Below are positions 26,915 to 36,674 of a stretch of 64,000 nt of DNA, piece after piece. Within the stretch, counting starts at the first letter, position 1, and each line of letters opens with the position of its first letter. The notes beneath the pieces are model-generated. The model was not told the origin of the DNA and made no database searches. It saw only the letters and a program-made list of their open reading frames with translations. Both the position numbers and the translations under genes were made by a program. Origin of the DNA: Aeromonas encheleia. Lineage in GTDB: Bacteria > Pseudomonadota > Gammaproteobacteria > Enterobacterales > Aeromonadaceae. The stretch spans positions 3,904,001-3,968,000 of the forward strand of contig NZ_LR134376.1 in assembly GCF_900637545.1 (NCBI RefSeq), given 5' to 3'.

Positions 26915-27316
26915 ATGAAAGCCTTCTGCCTTCGCTGGCTACAAACTCCCTTCCAAATCGCCCTGCTGGCCGCCATCTGGCTGCTGGCCGACACCGCGGT
27001 GCGCACCTTCAATCTGCCCCTGCCCGCCAACCTCACCGGCATGTTGCTGTTGCTGGTCTGCATCCTGCTCGGGGTGGTCAAGGCACAGTGGTTCAGCGCC
27101 GGTGCCCGCTGGCTGCTGGCGGAGATGCTGCTGTTCTTCGTGCCCGCCGTGGTGGCCGTGGTCAACTATCAGGATCTGCTGCTGCAGGAGGGGTGGCGCA
27201 TCATGCTGGTGCTGGTGATAAGCACTGTGCTGGTGCTCGGCACCACGGCCCTGGTGGTGGACAGGGTCTATCGGCTCGAACTGAAGCTGGCCCGCCGGAG
27301 CCGCCGCCATGTCTGA
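26915..27316 (+). CDS. cidA: CidA/LrgA family holin-like protein
   Basis: A holin-like inner membrane protein of 133 residues with four hydrophobic segments and a basic C-terminus (LKLARRSRRH). The LPLPANLTGMLLLLVCILLGVVK block is typical of CidA/LrgA. It overlaps the start of the LrgB-like gene by 8 bp. In other bacteria such pairs affect autolysis, pyruvate/acetate handling or membrane permeability. The choice between cid and lrg naming is arbitrary. Confidence 0.85.
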   Translation: MKAFCLRWLQTPFQIALLAAIWLLADTAVRTFNLPLPANLTGMLLLLVCILLGVVKAQWFSAGARWLLAEMLLFFVPAVVAVVNYQDLLLQEGWRIMLVLVISTVLVLGTTALVVDRVYRLELKLARRSRRHV

Positions 27317-27998
27317 CACCCTGCTCGGCCTGCTCTGCTTCGCCCTCACCCTGCTGTTCTACTACGCCAGCAAGTGGCTCTATGGCCGCAAACGCATACT
27401 GCCACTGATGCCGCTGCTGCTGGCGCCGGCCCTGCTGGTGGCGGTGGTGATGCTGTTCCACATCCCCTATCAGGACTACATGGCCGAGTCGCACTGGCTG
27501 CTGTGGCTGCTGGGCCCGGCCACCGTCGCCTTCGCGGTGCCGGTCTACGAGAACCGCCAGCTGATGCGCCGCCACTGGCTCTCCCTGTCGGTAGGGGTGC
27601 TCGCCTCCGTGCTCATGGCGGTGGGCAGCACTGTGCTGCTGGCGCGCTGGCTGCACCTCTCAGAGCTACTGCAGCGCAGCATGGCCATGAGATCCATCAC
27701 CACCCCCTTCGCGGTGGAGGCGACCCGCTCGGTCGGCGGCAATGCCGATCTCACCGCCCTGTTCGTGGTGCTGACCGGGGTGATCGGCATGGCGGTCGGG
27801 GAGAGCGTGCTGACGGTGCTCGCCATCCGCAGCCGGCTCGGCAAGGGGGCCGGCTTCGGTGCTTCGGCCCACGGTGCGGGCACCGCCAGGGCCTATCAGA
27901 TGGGCAACGAGGAGGGGGTGGTCTCCAGCATGGTGATGATGATCGCCGGCATGGCGACGGTGCTGCTGGCCCCCCTGCTGGGCAAGGTGTTCTGGTAA
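27309..27998 (+). CDS. cidB: CidB/LrgB family membrane protein
   Basis: An LrgB-type membrane protein of 229 residues with about seven hydrophobic segments. Family hallmarks are PATVAFAVPVYENRQL (about residues 76-91), RSITTPFAVEATRSVGG and GASAHGAGTARAYQMG near the C-terminus. It works with CidA and is followed by a bidirectional terminator. Confidence 0.88.
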   Translation: MSDTLLGLLCFALTLLFYYASKWLYGRKRILPLMPLLLAPALLVAVVMLFHIPYQDYMAESHWLLWLLGPATVAFAVPVYENRQLMRRHWLSLSVGVLASVLMAVGSTVLLARWLHLSELLQRSMAMRSITTPFAVEATRSVGGNADLTALFVVLTGVIGMAVGESVLTVLAIRSRLGKGAGFGASAHGAGTARAYQMGNEEGVVSSMVMMIAGMATVLLAPLLGKVFW

Positions 27999-28018
27999 TA
28001 CATTGCGACCACCCAACG

Positions 28019-28054
28019 AGAAGAGGCGCCCCAGGGCGCCTCTTCTTTTGTTTT
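28019..28054. terminator. Bidirectional terminator cidB / metL
   Basis: AGAGGCGCCC-CA-GGGCGCCTCT stem, followed by TCTTTTGTTTT on the plus strand and preceded by A-rich sequence for the opposite direction. It serves two convergent operons. Confidence 0.8.
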
Positions 28055-28067
28055 ATCGACTAGCCCC

Positions 28068-30521
28068 TCAGAGGCTGGCGCAGATCTGCCAGAGATCGTA
28101 CTGGATGGCCGCCGCCGTCACCTCGCGCCCCGCCCCCGGCCCCTGAATGACCAGCGGGTTGGTGCGATAGCTGTCGCTCTCGATGGCGAACACGTTGTCG
28201 CAGGGCAAGAGGTTTGCGAACGGATGGTGCGGCTCCAGGGTCTCAAGCCCGACCCGCGCCTTGCCGTCATGCTCGAAGCGGGCGACGTAGCGCAGCACCT
28301 TGCCGACTCGGCGGGCCCCCTCGAACGCGCTCTGGATGGGCTCATCCAGTTCCTTTAGCCTGTCCATGAACTGATCCGTGCTGGCCTTGCGCAGGGCCAC
28401 AGGCACCAGGTTCTCCAGCTCGATGTCGGCGGAGTCGAGCTCGAAGCCCGCCTCCCGCGCCAGGATCAGCAGCTTGCGGCGCACGTCCTGGCCGGAGAGA
28501 TCCTCGCGGGGATCCGGCTCGGTCAGGCCGTGCTGCCAGGCCTCGTCCACCAGCTCGGAGAAGGGGCGGCTGCCATCGTACTGCTGGAACAGCCAGGAGA
28601 GGGTGCCGGAGAAGATACCGGAGACCCCCTGGATGCGATCGCCGCTCTGGCGCAGCATCTGGATGCTGGACTGGATGGGCAGACCGGCGCCGACGGTGGC
28701 GTTGTAGCGCCACTGCACCTGGTGATCGCGGCAAGTCTGCTTGATGCGCTGGTAGAACTCGCTCTCGGCGGCGCCGGCAAACTTGTTGGCGGCGATGATG
28801 TGGCAACCGAGCTGGGCGAAGTCAGGGTAATAGCGGCTCACCGTCTCGCTGGCGGTGAGATCGAGCGCGATCAGGCTGTCAAAACCATGTTGCTCGAGCT
28901 GGCCCAGCAGTTCGGGCCAGATCAGCGGCCTGGGATTGAAGTTGTCCCGCACCTTGAGCGGATCCAGCCCCTCCTCGTCCAGCACGCCCCCTTGCGAGTT
29001 GAACACCCCGTACAGGGTCAGGGTCAGGTTGAGCTCGTGCTCGAGCCGTGCCTTCTCGCGGCCATAGAGGCTCAGCCAGTGGCCACCGATGTTGCCCTTG
29101 CCAAACAGCACCAGGCCGACCCGGGTCGGGCGGCTGAACAGGGCGCCGTGCAGGGCGATGAGCAGCGGCTCCAGCACCACCTGGCGCAGCACCGCCACCA
29201 GGCTCAGGCCGTCTCTGGCCACCTGCACGAACTCCAGCGGCTGATCCGCCAGCAGCTGATAGAAGCGGTGACACTGCTCGGCGTTGTCGGTCACCCCGGC
29301 GCCGACCAGGGCCACCAGGCTGTAGCCCTCTTTCTGGATGAGACCGGTAAAGTTGCCCTGCAACTGGAAGTCGCGCAGGATCTCGAACGCCCCTTCTGCT
29401 ACTTCGAGCGTGTAGGCGAGGCGCAGCACCCGCCGATCCGGCTGGCGCTGCAGGGTGAGCGGGTTGAGGCGATGGCGGGCCAGATGCGCCTCGATGGTGG
29501 CCACCGTCTGCTCATAGCTGGTCTGGGGCAGCACCTTGAGTTCGATCAGCGCTATCTGATCCACCGAGGAGACGATGCGCGCCCCGCCGGAGCGCGGCGC
29601 CCGGCGCAGTATGTGGGTACAACCCTCGTCCGGGTTGTAGCTGCAGCGCAGGGTGAGGCGCTGGCGGCTGTCGGCCACCGGCTGCAGGGTGCGCGAGTGC
29701 AGCACCGGGGAACCGAGGCGAGCCAGCTCGTTGGCCTCGGCCAGGCTCAGGCGCTCCAGCAGGCGCGCCTCCTTCACCCGGCGCGGATCCGCGCTGTAGA
29801 CCCCGGCCACGTCGCTCCAGATGGTGGTGGATTCGCCGTCCGCCAGCGCCGCCAGCAGGCTGGCGCTGTAGTCGGAGCCGTTGCGGCCGAGCAGCAGGGA
29901 TCTTCCTTCCATGTCCGCGGCGATAAAGCCGGTCACCACGATGCGGCCAGTATGCTCGGCGAGGCGCGCCTTGAGCAGCTCGCTGGAGATGGCGGTATCC
30001 ACCTTGACCAGGGCGCCGTCCTCGGCACGCAGGAAGCTGCGGGCATCGAGCCAGATGGCGGGCTCACCGCGGCTGCTGAGCAGGGCGGCCAGCAGGCGCG
30101 CCGACCACACCTCGCCGAAGGCGAGCAGGCCGTTGCGGGCGAAGCGATCGAACTGTCCCTCCAGGGTCTTGCCGATGAACTGCATGTCATCGGCCAGCTG
30201 CCGGCTCAGGTCGAGCTGCCACTCCCCCTCCAGCAGGCCGTCGATCAGGCTCTGCTGATAGGCTTGCAACGCCGAGATCGCCTCACCGGCGGCTTCGTCC
30301 CCCTCCTCGGCCAGCTCCACCAGCTGGATCAGACGGTTGGTGGTCTTGCCGGCGGCGGAGACCACGACCAGCTCCTGACCGCCGACCTGCTGCTCGACGA
30401 TGGTGGCGACCCGGCGATAGCAGACCGGATCCGCCAGGCTGCTGCCCCCAAACTTGTGCACATGACGCCGCTTCAACCCTGTCTGTACCGCCACCGCGCT
30501 CTCTCCTTGCTGCTGTTCCAT
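28068..30521 (-). CDS. metL: Bifunctional aspartokinase/homoserine dehydrogenase II
   Basis: Catalyses the first and third steps from aspartate to homoserine for methionine. It is 817 residues. The aspartokinase domain starts HKFGGSSLADP (about residues 22-32) and includes VTGFIAADMEGRSLLLGRNGSDYS; ACT-like segments follow. The homoserine dehydrogenase part begins around residue 465 (GLVLFGKGNIGGHW) and includes IAANKFAGA. It is the second gene of metBL, 50 bp after metB, as in E. coli. Confidence 0.96.
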   Translation of the reverse strand: MEQQQGESAVAVQTGLKRRHVHKFGGSSLADPVCYRRVATIVEQQVGGQELVVVSAAGKTTNRLIQLVELAEEGDEAAGEAISALQAYQQSLIDGLLEGEWQLDLSRQLADDMQFIGKTLEGQFDRFARNGLLAFGEVWSARLLAALLSSRGEPAIWLDARSFLRAEDGALVKVDTAISSELLKARLAEHTGRIVVTGFIAADMEGRSLLLGRNGSDYSASLLAALADGESTTIWSDVAGVYSADPRRVKEARLLERLSLAEANELARLGSPVLHSRTLQPVADSRQRLTLRCSYNPDEGCTHILRRAPRSGGARIVSSVDQIALIELKVLPQTSYEQTVATIEAHLARHRLNPLTLQRQPDRRVLRLAYTLEVAEGAFEILRDFQLQGNFTGLIQKEGYSLVALVGAGVTDNAEQCHRFYQLLADQPLEFVQVARDGLSLVAVLRQVVLEPLLIALHGALFSRPTRVGLVLFGKGNIGGHWLSLYGREKARLEHELNLTLTLYGVFNSQGGVLDEEGLDPLKVRDNFNPRPLIWPELLGQLEQHGFDSLIALDLTASETVSRYYPDFAQLGCHIIAANKFAGAAESEFYQRIKQTCRDHQVQWRYNATVGAGLPIQSSIQMLRQSGDRIQGVSGIFSGTLSWLFQQYDGSRPFSELVDEAWQHGLTEPDPREDLSGQDVRRKLLILAREAGFELDSADIELENLVPVALRKASTDQFMDRLKELDEPIQSAFEGARRVGKVLRYVARFEHDGKARVGLETLEPHHPFANLLPCDNVFAIESDSYRTNPLVIQGPGAGREVTAAAIQYDLWQICASL

Positions 30522-30571
30522 TACTTCACCGCCTGTTCCGTTTTATTCTGTCTTTGCTGTCTGCGGCCGGG

Positions 30572-31735
30572 TCATTGCCCGGCCAGCTGCGCCTTGGCAA
30601 ACGCCTGGGCCAGATCGGCCACCAGATCGTCGCCGTGTTCTATGCCTACCGAGAGGCGCAGCAGTTGGGCGCTGATGCCCGCCGCCTGTTGGGCCGCCGG
30701 GGTCATGGCCCTGTGGGTCATGCTGGCCGGATGGGCCACCAGGCTCTCCACCCCACCGAGGGACTCGGCCACCGAGAACAGGCTGAGTGCCCCGAGGAAG
30801 ACGCGCAGCCCCGCCTCGTCGCAGTCGAGCTCAAAACTTAGCATGGCGCCGAAGCCGGACTGTTGACGGCGCGCAATCTCGTGACCCGGATGACTCGGCA
30901 GGCTGGGGTGGTAGATCTGTTTGACCAGCGGCTGCTGCTGCAGGAAGGCGAGGATGCGATCCGTGTTCTCCTGATGGGTGCGCAGCCTGGGGGCCAGGGT
31001 GCGCAACCCGCGCAGGGTGAGGTAGGAATCGAAGGCCCCGCTGGTCAGGCCGAGGCAGTTGGCCCACCACACCAGGGAGTCGGCGAGCGCGGGCTCCTTG
31101 GCGATGGCGACGCCACCCACCACGTCGGAGTGACCGTTGATGTACTTGGTGGTGGAGTGCACCACCACGTCCGCCCCCAGCGCCAGCGGTTGCTGCAGCA
31201 GGGGGGAGAGGAAGGTGTTGTCCACCACCACCTGGGCGCCCACCTCGTGGGCGGCGGCGGCGATGGCGGCCACATCCACCACCCGCAGCAACGGGTTGGA
31301 GGGGGTCTCGACCCACACCAGCGCCGGCTGCTGCGCCAGCGCCGCGGCCAGGGCGGCGGCATCCCCCTGATCGACGAACTGCACCCGGTAGTGGCCCTTG
31401 GCCGCCAGATATTCGAACAGGCGCCAGGTGCCGCCGTAGCAGTCGTGGGGGGCCAGCAGCAGATCACCCGCCTTGAGCAGGGCCGTGGTCACCAGATGCA
31501 CGGCGCCCATGCCGGTGCCGGTCACCACGGCGCCCGCCCCCCCTTCCAGCGCCGCCAGCGCGTCCGCCAGGTTGGAGCGGGTCGGGTTGCCGGAGCGGGC
31601 ATAATCGTATTGACGGGGCTCGCCGAAGTCGGCAAAGGTGTAGTTGCTGGAGAGGTAAATGGGCGGCACCACGGCGCCGTGCTGTGTGTCTGTCTCAATC
31701 CCGGTGCGTACCGCCAGGGTGGCCTTGTGGGTCAT
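30572..31735 (-). CDS. metB: Cystathionine gamma-synthase
   Basis: Makes cystathionine from an acylhomoserine and cysteine. It is 387 residues, a fold-type I PLP enzyme. The PLP lysine is in HSTTKYINGHSD (about residue 198), and DYARSGNPTRSNL (about residues 44-56) binds phosphate. The ribosome site is AAGGAGAG before ATG. It is the first gene after the MET-box operator shared with metJ. Confidence 0.95.
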   Translation of the reverse strand: MTHKATLAVRTGIETDTQHGAVVPPIYLSSNYTFADFGEPRQYDYARSGNPTRSNLADALAALEGGAGAVVTGTGMGAVHLVTTALLKAGDLLLAPHDCYGGTWRLFEYLAAKGHYRVQFVDQGDAAALAAALAQQPALVWVETPSNPLLRVVDVAAIAAAAHEVGAQVVVDNTFLSPLLQQPLALGADVVVHSTTKYINGHSDVVGGVAIAKEPALADSLVWWANCLGLTSGAFDSYLTLRGLRTLAPRLRTHQENTDRILAFLQQQPLVKQIYHPSLPSHPGHEIARRQQSGFGAMLSFELDCDEAGLRVFLGALSLFSVAESLGGVESLVAHPASMTHRAMTPAAQQAAGISAQLLRLSVGIEHGDDLVADLAQAFAKAQLAGQ

Positions 31736-31851
31736 CTCACTCTCCTTGATCTGTCTCTGGACGATGGCCGCCTTGACTCTGCCACACCCGTTCCCGCCAT
31801 GGCCGGCCCTATCGCCAGCCCATGGTGAACCACCTTACGCCAGCACAAAAA

Positions 31852-31883
31852 AGCCGTCAACACTTCCAGACGTCTAAATGGCT
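31852..31883. promoter_or_regulatory. Tandem MET-box operator
   Basis: Four contiguous 8-mers, AGCCGTCA, ACACTTCC, AGACGTCT and AAATGGCT, fit the MetJ MET-box array; the third is the exact consensus. The array lies between metB and metJ, 74 bp before metJ, and should allow repression of both. Confidence 0.85.
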
Positions 31884-31956
31884 TTGCTGTTGGATTGCCA
31901 TTGAATTCCTTAAGGGTTAAAATCCGCGCTCACGGCCAAATGAGAACAGGTGAATC

Positions 31957-32280
31957 ATGGGTACAGAGTGGAACGGCGACTACGTCAGCCCCTATGCGGA
32001 ACACGGTAAGAAGAGTGAACAGGTCAAGAAGATTACCGTCTCGATCCCGCTCAAGGTGCTGAAGGTGTTGACCGATGAGCGCACCCGTCGCCAGGTGAAC
32101 AACCTGCGTCATGCGACCAACAGCGAGCTGCTCTGTGAGGCCTTCCTGCACGCGTTTACCGGCCAGCCACTGCCCGGTGACGATGACTTGCGCAAGGATC
32201 ATCCGGACAGCGTCCCTGCCGAGGCGCGCGCCATCATGGAAGCGCTGGGCAAAGAGATCGAAGATTTCGACGTCGAATAA
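31957..32280 (+). CDS. metJ: Methionine repressor MetJ
   Basis: The ribbon-helix-helix repressor that binds MET boxes with S-adenosylmethionine. It is 107 residues. [30 protein letters not shown] (about residues 23-52) contains the DNA-contacting strand and the following helix, and [18 protein letters not shown] is the cofactor side. It is divergent from metBL across a four-box operator. Confidence 0.97.
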   Translation: MGTEWNGDYVSPYAEHGKKSEQVKKITVSIPLKVLKVLTDERTRRQVNNLRHATNSELLCEAFLHAFTGQPLPGDDDLRKDHPDSVPAEARAIMEALGKEIEDFDVE

Positions 32281-32292
32281 TCCTCTCAGCCT

Positions 32293-33075
32293 ATGCCAAA
32301 GAGCGATCTTTCTTCGATGACGCGGCCCCGGGCCGCGTCATTGCCATCTGCCCCGCCCCCCTTCAGCCTGCGCCGCTACCAGAGCGACATCAGCAGCCAC
32401 AGCCACGACTTCGCCCAACTGGTGATCCCCCTCGATGGCCCCATCGAGATCGAGGTGCAAGGTCAGGGCCGCCGCCTCTCGCCTGGTTTTGCCTGCGTGA
32501 TAACCCCCGGTGAGCGCCACGACTTCGCGGCCGATCCGGCACTCTCCTTCCTGGTACAAGAGAGCTCCTGGCTACCGGAAGCGCTCGCAGGCCAGCCCTT
32601 TATCGAGCTGGATGAGCCCCAACGTCACTATCTCGCCTTCCTGCACCGGATGGTGACCGCGGGGCGGCAGGTGGCGGGCATGGAGCAGGTCTGGCTCGGG
32701 CTGCTGGCCGAGTCACGGGGCATGGACCCGGCCATGGCGACCCGCATCGCCCCCCGCATCGCGAGGGTGCAGCGCCATATCGAGACCCACCTCGCCGAGC
32801 CGCTCACCAATCAACAGCTCGCCAACCTCGCCTGCCTCGGCCTGAGCCAGTTCAAGCACGCCTTTCGCCAGCAGCTCGGCATCAGCGTCTCCCACTATGT
32901 CAGGAGCCGGCGTATGGCGCTGGCGCGCACCCTGTTGAGCCAGAGCGCCCTGCCCATCGGCGAGATAGCCTGCCGCTGCGGTTATCAGGATCAGGGCGCC
33001 TTCGCCGAGCGCTTCCTGGCCGAGACCGGGCTGACCCCGTCGCGCTGGCGTCAGCAAAACGGCCAACTGCCGTAA
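32293..33075 (+). CDS. AraC family transcriptional regulator
   Basis: A 260-residue regulator. The N-terminal cupin-like sensor contains [15 protein letters not shown] and [11 protein letters not shown]. The C-terminal double helix-turn-helix covers about residues 158-255 ([21 protein letters not shown] and [19 protein letters not shown]). It starts 12 bp after metJ; an internal ATG at residue 9 is an alternative start. The target is unknown. Confidence 0.85.
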   Translation: MPKSDLSSMTRPRAASLPSAPPPFSLRRYQSDISSHSHDFAQLVIPLDGPIEIEVQGQGRRLSPGFACVITPGERHDFAADPALSFLVQESSWLPEALAGQPFIELDEPQRHYLAFLHRMVTAGRQVAGMEQVWLGLLAESRGMDPAMATRIAPRIARVQRHIETHLAEPLTNQQLANLACLGLSQFKHAFRQQLGISVSHYVRSRRMALARTLLSQSALPIGEIACRCGYQDQGAFAERFLAETGLTPSRWRQQNGQLP

Positions 33076-33154
33076 CGCACCGGCTCTGCGCCGAAGACAA
33101 GCCATGGCGAGATCGGGCATGCTGGCTGACATGGACGACACGCGAGGAGAGCAG

Positions 33155-33493
33155 ATGCAGACCATAAGCTGGCAAGAGTTCGAGATGGTGGAGCTGAGGG
33201 TGGGCACCCTGGTGCGGGTCGAGCCCTTCCCCGAGGCGCGCAAGCCCGCCTACAAGGTGTGGGCCGATTTTGGGCCCGAGCTCGGGGTGCGCAAGAGCAG
33301 CGCCCAGATCACGGATCTCTACCAAGCGGAAGAGCTGGTGGGGCGCCAGATAGTCGCGGTGGTGAACTTCCCGCCCAAGCAGATAGGTCCCGTCCAGTCG
33401 GAGTTTCTGCTGACCGGCTTCTACCGGGCCGACGGCGCCGTGGTGATGGCCATCCCGGAGCAGGCGGTGGAGAACGGCGCCAAGCTGGGCTGA
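33155..33493 (+). CDS. CsaA-type tRNA-binding protein
   Basis: An OB-fold tRNA-binding domain protein of 112 residues. The core [32 protein letters not shown] (residues 7-38) and [19 protein letters not shown] are the CsaA pattern. Such proteins bind tRNA and have been linked to chaperone and export functions in Bacillus. The start at 33155 follows GAGGAG; a longer frame exists upstream. Confidence 0.85.
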   Translation: MQTISWQEFEMVELRVGTLVRVEPFPEARKPAYKVWADFGPELGVRKSSAQITDLYQAEELVGRQIVAVVNFPPKQIGPVQSEFLLTGFYRADGAVVMAIPEQAVENGAKLG

Positions 33494-33505
33494 GCGCGCA
33501 ATCAG

Positions 33506-33543
33506 AATGCAAAGAGGCGACCCCGGGGTCGCCTCTTTGCATT
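33506..33543. terminator. Perfect 38 bp palindromic bidirectional terminator
   Basis: Nineteen bases from AATGCAAAGAGGCGACCCC are followed at once by their exact reverse complement. It lies between convergent csaA and the SdaC-like gene and would fold on either strand. Confidence 0.75.
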
Positions 33544-33572
33544 GATGGGCCTAGCGCGAGGCGCTGTGCCCC

Positions 33573-34841
33573 TTACTTCAGCAGGCTGAAGATCAGCGCC
33601 GACACCGCCAAGGAGCCGGTCAGCAGGATGAAGCCGTTCACCCAGCCCTGACGGAAGCGAGCCAGCGCCTCGACCCGGTAGATGGCCACCACCGGCATGA
33701 TGAACAGGATCATGGCGATGACCGGGCCGGAGAGGGTCTCCATCAGGCCGAGGATGCCCGGGTTGAGCACCGCCGCCCCCCAGATGGCGAAGAACATCAG
33801 CGCTATGCCGAGCCTGTCCGCCTTCGCAATCGACAGGCCGGTGGGCTTGGCGATCAGGCTCTTGAGGCTCTCCCGCGCTCCCAGGAAGTGGCCGAGGAAG
33901 GAGGAGCTGATGGCGATGAAGGCGATGAGCGGTCCCAGGGTGATGATCACCGGGTTGTCGGTGATGTTGGCGAGATAGGAGAGCACCGAGACGTTCTGGG
34001 CCTTGGCCTCGGCCAGCTGCAGCGGGGAGAGGCTCAGCACACAGGAGAAGACGAAGAACAGCACGAAGCCCACCAGCATGACGGTGGTGTTGCGCAGGAT
34101 CAGGCCGCTCTTGGCCTCCGCCTGCTCGCCATATTCACGGCGCTGCACGTTGGCGAAGCCGGAGATGGCGGCGGCGTGGCTGAAGGCGAAGACGGTCACC
34201 GGCAGCGCCAGCCAGACGGTGTTGAGGAAGCCGGCGCCGTCGAAGGCGGTCACCTCCGGCCAGTGCCACTGGGGGATCAGGTAGCAGGAGAGCGCCGCCA
34301 GGATGGCCGCCAGCGGGTAGACCATGAAGGCGAAGGCCCGCAGCATCGCCTTCTCGCCGGCCATCATCACCGCGATCATGGCAAACACCAGCAGGCCGGA
34401 GAGCATCACCCGGTTCGGGGTCGCCATGCCGAGCTGGTTGACCATGAAGCTCTCCACCGTGTTGGTCAGCCCCACCCCGTAGATGAGCAAAATAGGGAAG
34501 ATGGAGAGGAAGTAGAGCGCCGAGATGAGGCGGCCGGCCATCTTGCCGAAGTGCTCCTCCGCCACCTCGGTGAAGTCGGCCTGGGGACGGGAGGAGGACA
34601 ACACGAAGCGGGCCAGCCCGCGGTGCGCCAGGAAGGTCATGGGGCCGGCCAGCACGGCTACTATGAGCAGGGGCCAGATCCCGCCGAGACCCAGATTGAT
34701 GGGCAGGAACAGGATGCCCGCGCCGACAGCGGTGCCAAACAGGCTGATCACCCAGTGGGTGTCATGACGGCGCCAGCTGCTGGTGGCGATGGCTGGCTGG
34801 GAACCAGACAGCTCCTTGGTAACCTCTGCAGATAAACTCAT
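33573..34841 (-). CDS. SdaC-like serine/threonine transporter
   Basis: An inner-membrane symporter of the hydroxy/aromatic amino acid permease family, 422 residues from MSLSAEV. About eleven membrane segments. FGTAVGAGILFLPINLGLGG near the N-terminus, PMTFLAHRGLARFVLS and SSSFLGHFLGARESLK match E. coli SdaC closely. It probably imports serine with protons; threonine is an alternative. Convergent with csaA. Confidence 0.85.
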   Translation of the reverse strand: MSLSAEVTKELSGSQPAIATSSWRRHDTHWVISLFGTAVGAGILFLPINLGLGGIWPLLIVAVLAGPMTFLAHRGLARFVLSSSRPQADFTEVAEEHFGKMAGRLISALYFLSIFPILLIYGVGLTNTVESFMVNQLGMATPNRVMLSGLLVFAMIAVMMAGEKAMLRAFAFMVYPLAAILAALSCYLIPQWHWPEVTAFDGAGFLNTVWLALPVTVFAFSHAAAISGFANVQRREYGEQAEAKSGLILRNTTVMLVGFVLFFVFSCVLSLSPLQLAEAKAQNVSVLSYLANITDNPVIITLGPLIAFIAISSSFLGHFLGARESLKSLIAKPTGLSIAKADRLGIALMFFAIWGAAVLNPGILGLMETLSGPVIAMILFIMPVVAIYRVEALARFRQGWVNGFILLTGSLAVSALIFSLLK

Positions 34842-35196
34842 CGATAATTCACTTATGGTCAGTATTTTAATCTGCACATATTGTGGTTTATCCGAATTTA
34901 ATTCTCAAAACGCGGCACTGAAACATATCACTACCATTACGGGCTCGGGCCAGTGAGATTGGGAACAGGATCTGGATCACGGAATCCTGTAAAACTACAA
35001 ATTGGAAATTTTGCGATATATAGAACCAAAATAAGATCCATATCCATTTTTTTATTTTGACCAAACTTGAGTTTGCAGGATTACCTGAAAAATATGCCAA
35101 TTCTCATGGCGCCCTTGTGATGATCCACTGTTATCTTCGCGATTTGATAGCGGATATCCCTGCTCATCACGGATATAACCAGCGGATCACACCAAA
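34842..35196. other. AT-rich leader region, no gene seen
   Basis: About 350 bp upstream of the SdaC-like gene. It is AT-rich at 34860-35090 and contains only unsupported short frames (for example 34888-35100 minus). It should carry the promoter of the transporter; the length leaves room for a regulated leader. Confidence 0.4.
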
Positions 35197-35226
35197 CAAT
35201 CAGGCGACCCCGAGGTCGCCTGATTG
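35197..35226 (-). terminator. cysQ terminator
   Basis: CAATCAGGCGACC and GGTCGCCTGATTG form a 13 bp perfect stem with a four-base loop, just downstream of cysQ on the minus strand and followed by TTTGG. Confidence 0.8.
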
Positions 35227-35253
35227 CTGATCAGCGGTGATTTTTCAGCCGGC

Positions 35254-36066
35254 TCAGTGCGCCAGTATCTTGCCCCAGTCGAGATCCGGATCCCCCATCA
35301 CGATGAAGTCAGGGTTCTCCAGCGACTCAGTTTCGTTGTAGCTCAGCGGCTGCAGGGTCAGGCTGAGGATGCGGCCACCGGCCGCCTCGACGATGCACTG
35401 GGCGGCGGCGGTGTCCCACTCGCCGGTGGGGCCGAGCCGCACATAGCAGTCGGCGGCCCCCTCCGCCACCAGGCAGGACTTGAGGGAGCTGGAGCCGAGC
35501 GGGATCAGCTCGTAGTTGAGAGCCGGGTTGAGACGGCGGGTCAGCCTCTCCAGCTTCTGGCGTCGGCTGATGGCCACCACCAGCGCATCCGGCAGGTCGT
35601 GTTCATGGTGCATGGCGCTGATGGGATAGATCTCGCCCCCCACCTCCTTGAAGGCGCCGTGGCCGCGCACAGCCCAATAGAGCACGTCGGATTCCGGGGC
35701 GTAGATGACGCCGAGCACAGGCACGTTGTCCCGCACCAGGGCGATCAGGGTGGCGAAGTCGCCGCTGCCGGCGATGAACTCGCCGGTGCCGTCGAGGGGA
35801 TCTACCAGCCAGTACTGCCGCCAGTTGGATCGCTGGCTGAAGGGCACATCGGCCGCCTCTTCGGTCAGCACGGGAACATGGGGAGTGAGCGCCGACAGCG
35901 CCCCCTTGAGGTAGGCATCGGCAGCAAGATCGGCACTGGTGACCGGGGTCGCATCCTCCTTCAGCTGACGCTCGAACTGACCGCCGTGATAGATTTCGTG
36001 AAGGATCCGACCCGCTTCACGGGCGATCTCCTTGACCCCAGGCACCCAGGCCAACAACTCCTGCAT
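35254..36066 (-). CDS. cysQ: 3'(2'),5'-bisphosphate nucleotidase
   Basis: Removes phosphate from PAP, the by-product of sulfate activation. It is 270 residues of the inositol monophosphatase superfamily. Metal sites are LTEEAAD (about residues 67-73) and WLVDPLDGTGEF (about residues 86-97), with GEWDTAAAQCIVEAAGG near residue 214. Family member CysQ sits near nudE in E. coli relatives less often; here they are 35 bp apart and may be cotranscribed. Confidence 0.95.
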   Translation of the reverse strand: MQELLAWVPGVKEIAREAGRILHEIYHGGQFERQLKEDATPVTSADLAADAYLKGALSALTPHVPVLTEEAADVPFSQRSNWRQYWLVDPLDGTGEFIAGSGDFATLIALVRDNVPVLGVIYAPESDVLYWAVRGHGAFKEVGGEIYPISAMHHEHDLPDALVVAISRRQKLERLTRRLNPALNYELIPLGSSSLKSCLVAEGAADCYVRLGPTGEWDTAAAQCIVEAAGGRILSLTLQPLSYNETESLENPDFIVMGDPDLDWGKILAH

Positions 36067-36101
36067 CTTGCTACCCTCTGTTTTTATTACCCTTTATACC
36101 C

Positions 36102-36674
36102 TTATGGGCGCTTCTTCTCCTGCTCCGCCAGCCACTTCTTGGCCAGCAGCAGGGCACTGATGCTGCGCGACTCGGTGAAGTCGGGGCGCGCCAGCAATTC
36201 GTCGATGCGGTTGAGCGGCCAGGGGATAACCTCGAGCGGCTCCGGCTCGTCGCCGATGCGCTGCTCGGGGAAGAGATCCCGGGCCAACAAGATATCCATC
36301 CGGCTGGAGAAGTAGCCGGGGGCCAGCGACACCTGCTTGAGGGGGATCAGGCTGTGGGCGCCGAAGCCCGCCTCCTCCATCAGCTCCCGGTTGCCCGCCT
36401 CTAAGGCATTCTCACCCGGATCGATCAGCCCCTTGGGGAAGCCGAGCTCGTAAGAGTGGGTGCCCGCCGCGTATTCGCGCACCAGCAGCAGGGTGTGCGC
36501 GTCGAACAGCGGCACCACCATGACGGCGCCTCTGTTGCCACCGCGCATCCGCTCGTAGACCCGCTCCTCGCCGTTGGAGAATTTCAGATGCAGGGACTCC
36601 ACCTTGAACAGGCGGCTCTCGGCCACGATCTCGGCGCTGAGGATGACGGGTTTGCGCTTGTCCTGATCCATCAT
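36102..36674 (-). CDS. nudE: ADP compounds hydrolase NudE
   Basis: A Nudix hydrolase of 190 residues that splits ADP-ribose, Ap3A and NADH-type compounds. The Nudix box is GLIDPGENALEAGNRELMEEAG (about residues 82-103, with RELMEE). The start at 36674 follows GAGG by 5 bases and gives the length of E. coli NudE. An upstream in-frame ATG at 36716 begins a 15-residue duplicate of the N-terminus. It is divergent from yrfG, as in E. coli. Confidence 0.92.
   Translation of the reverse strand: MMDQDKRKPVILSAEIVAESRLFKVESLHLKFSNGEERVYERMRGGNRGAVMVVPLFDAHTLLLVREYAAGTHSYELGFPKGLIDPGENALEAGNRELMEEAGFGAHSLIPLKQVSLAPGYFSSRMDILLARDLFPEQRIGDEPEPLEVIPWPLNRIDELLARPDFTESRSISALLLAKKWLAEQEKKRP

Noticed and set aside
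34888..35100. 70-codon minus-strand frame upstream of the SdaC-like gene
   Set aside because: AT-rich, no ribosome site, no domain pattern; it probably lies in the leader region.
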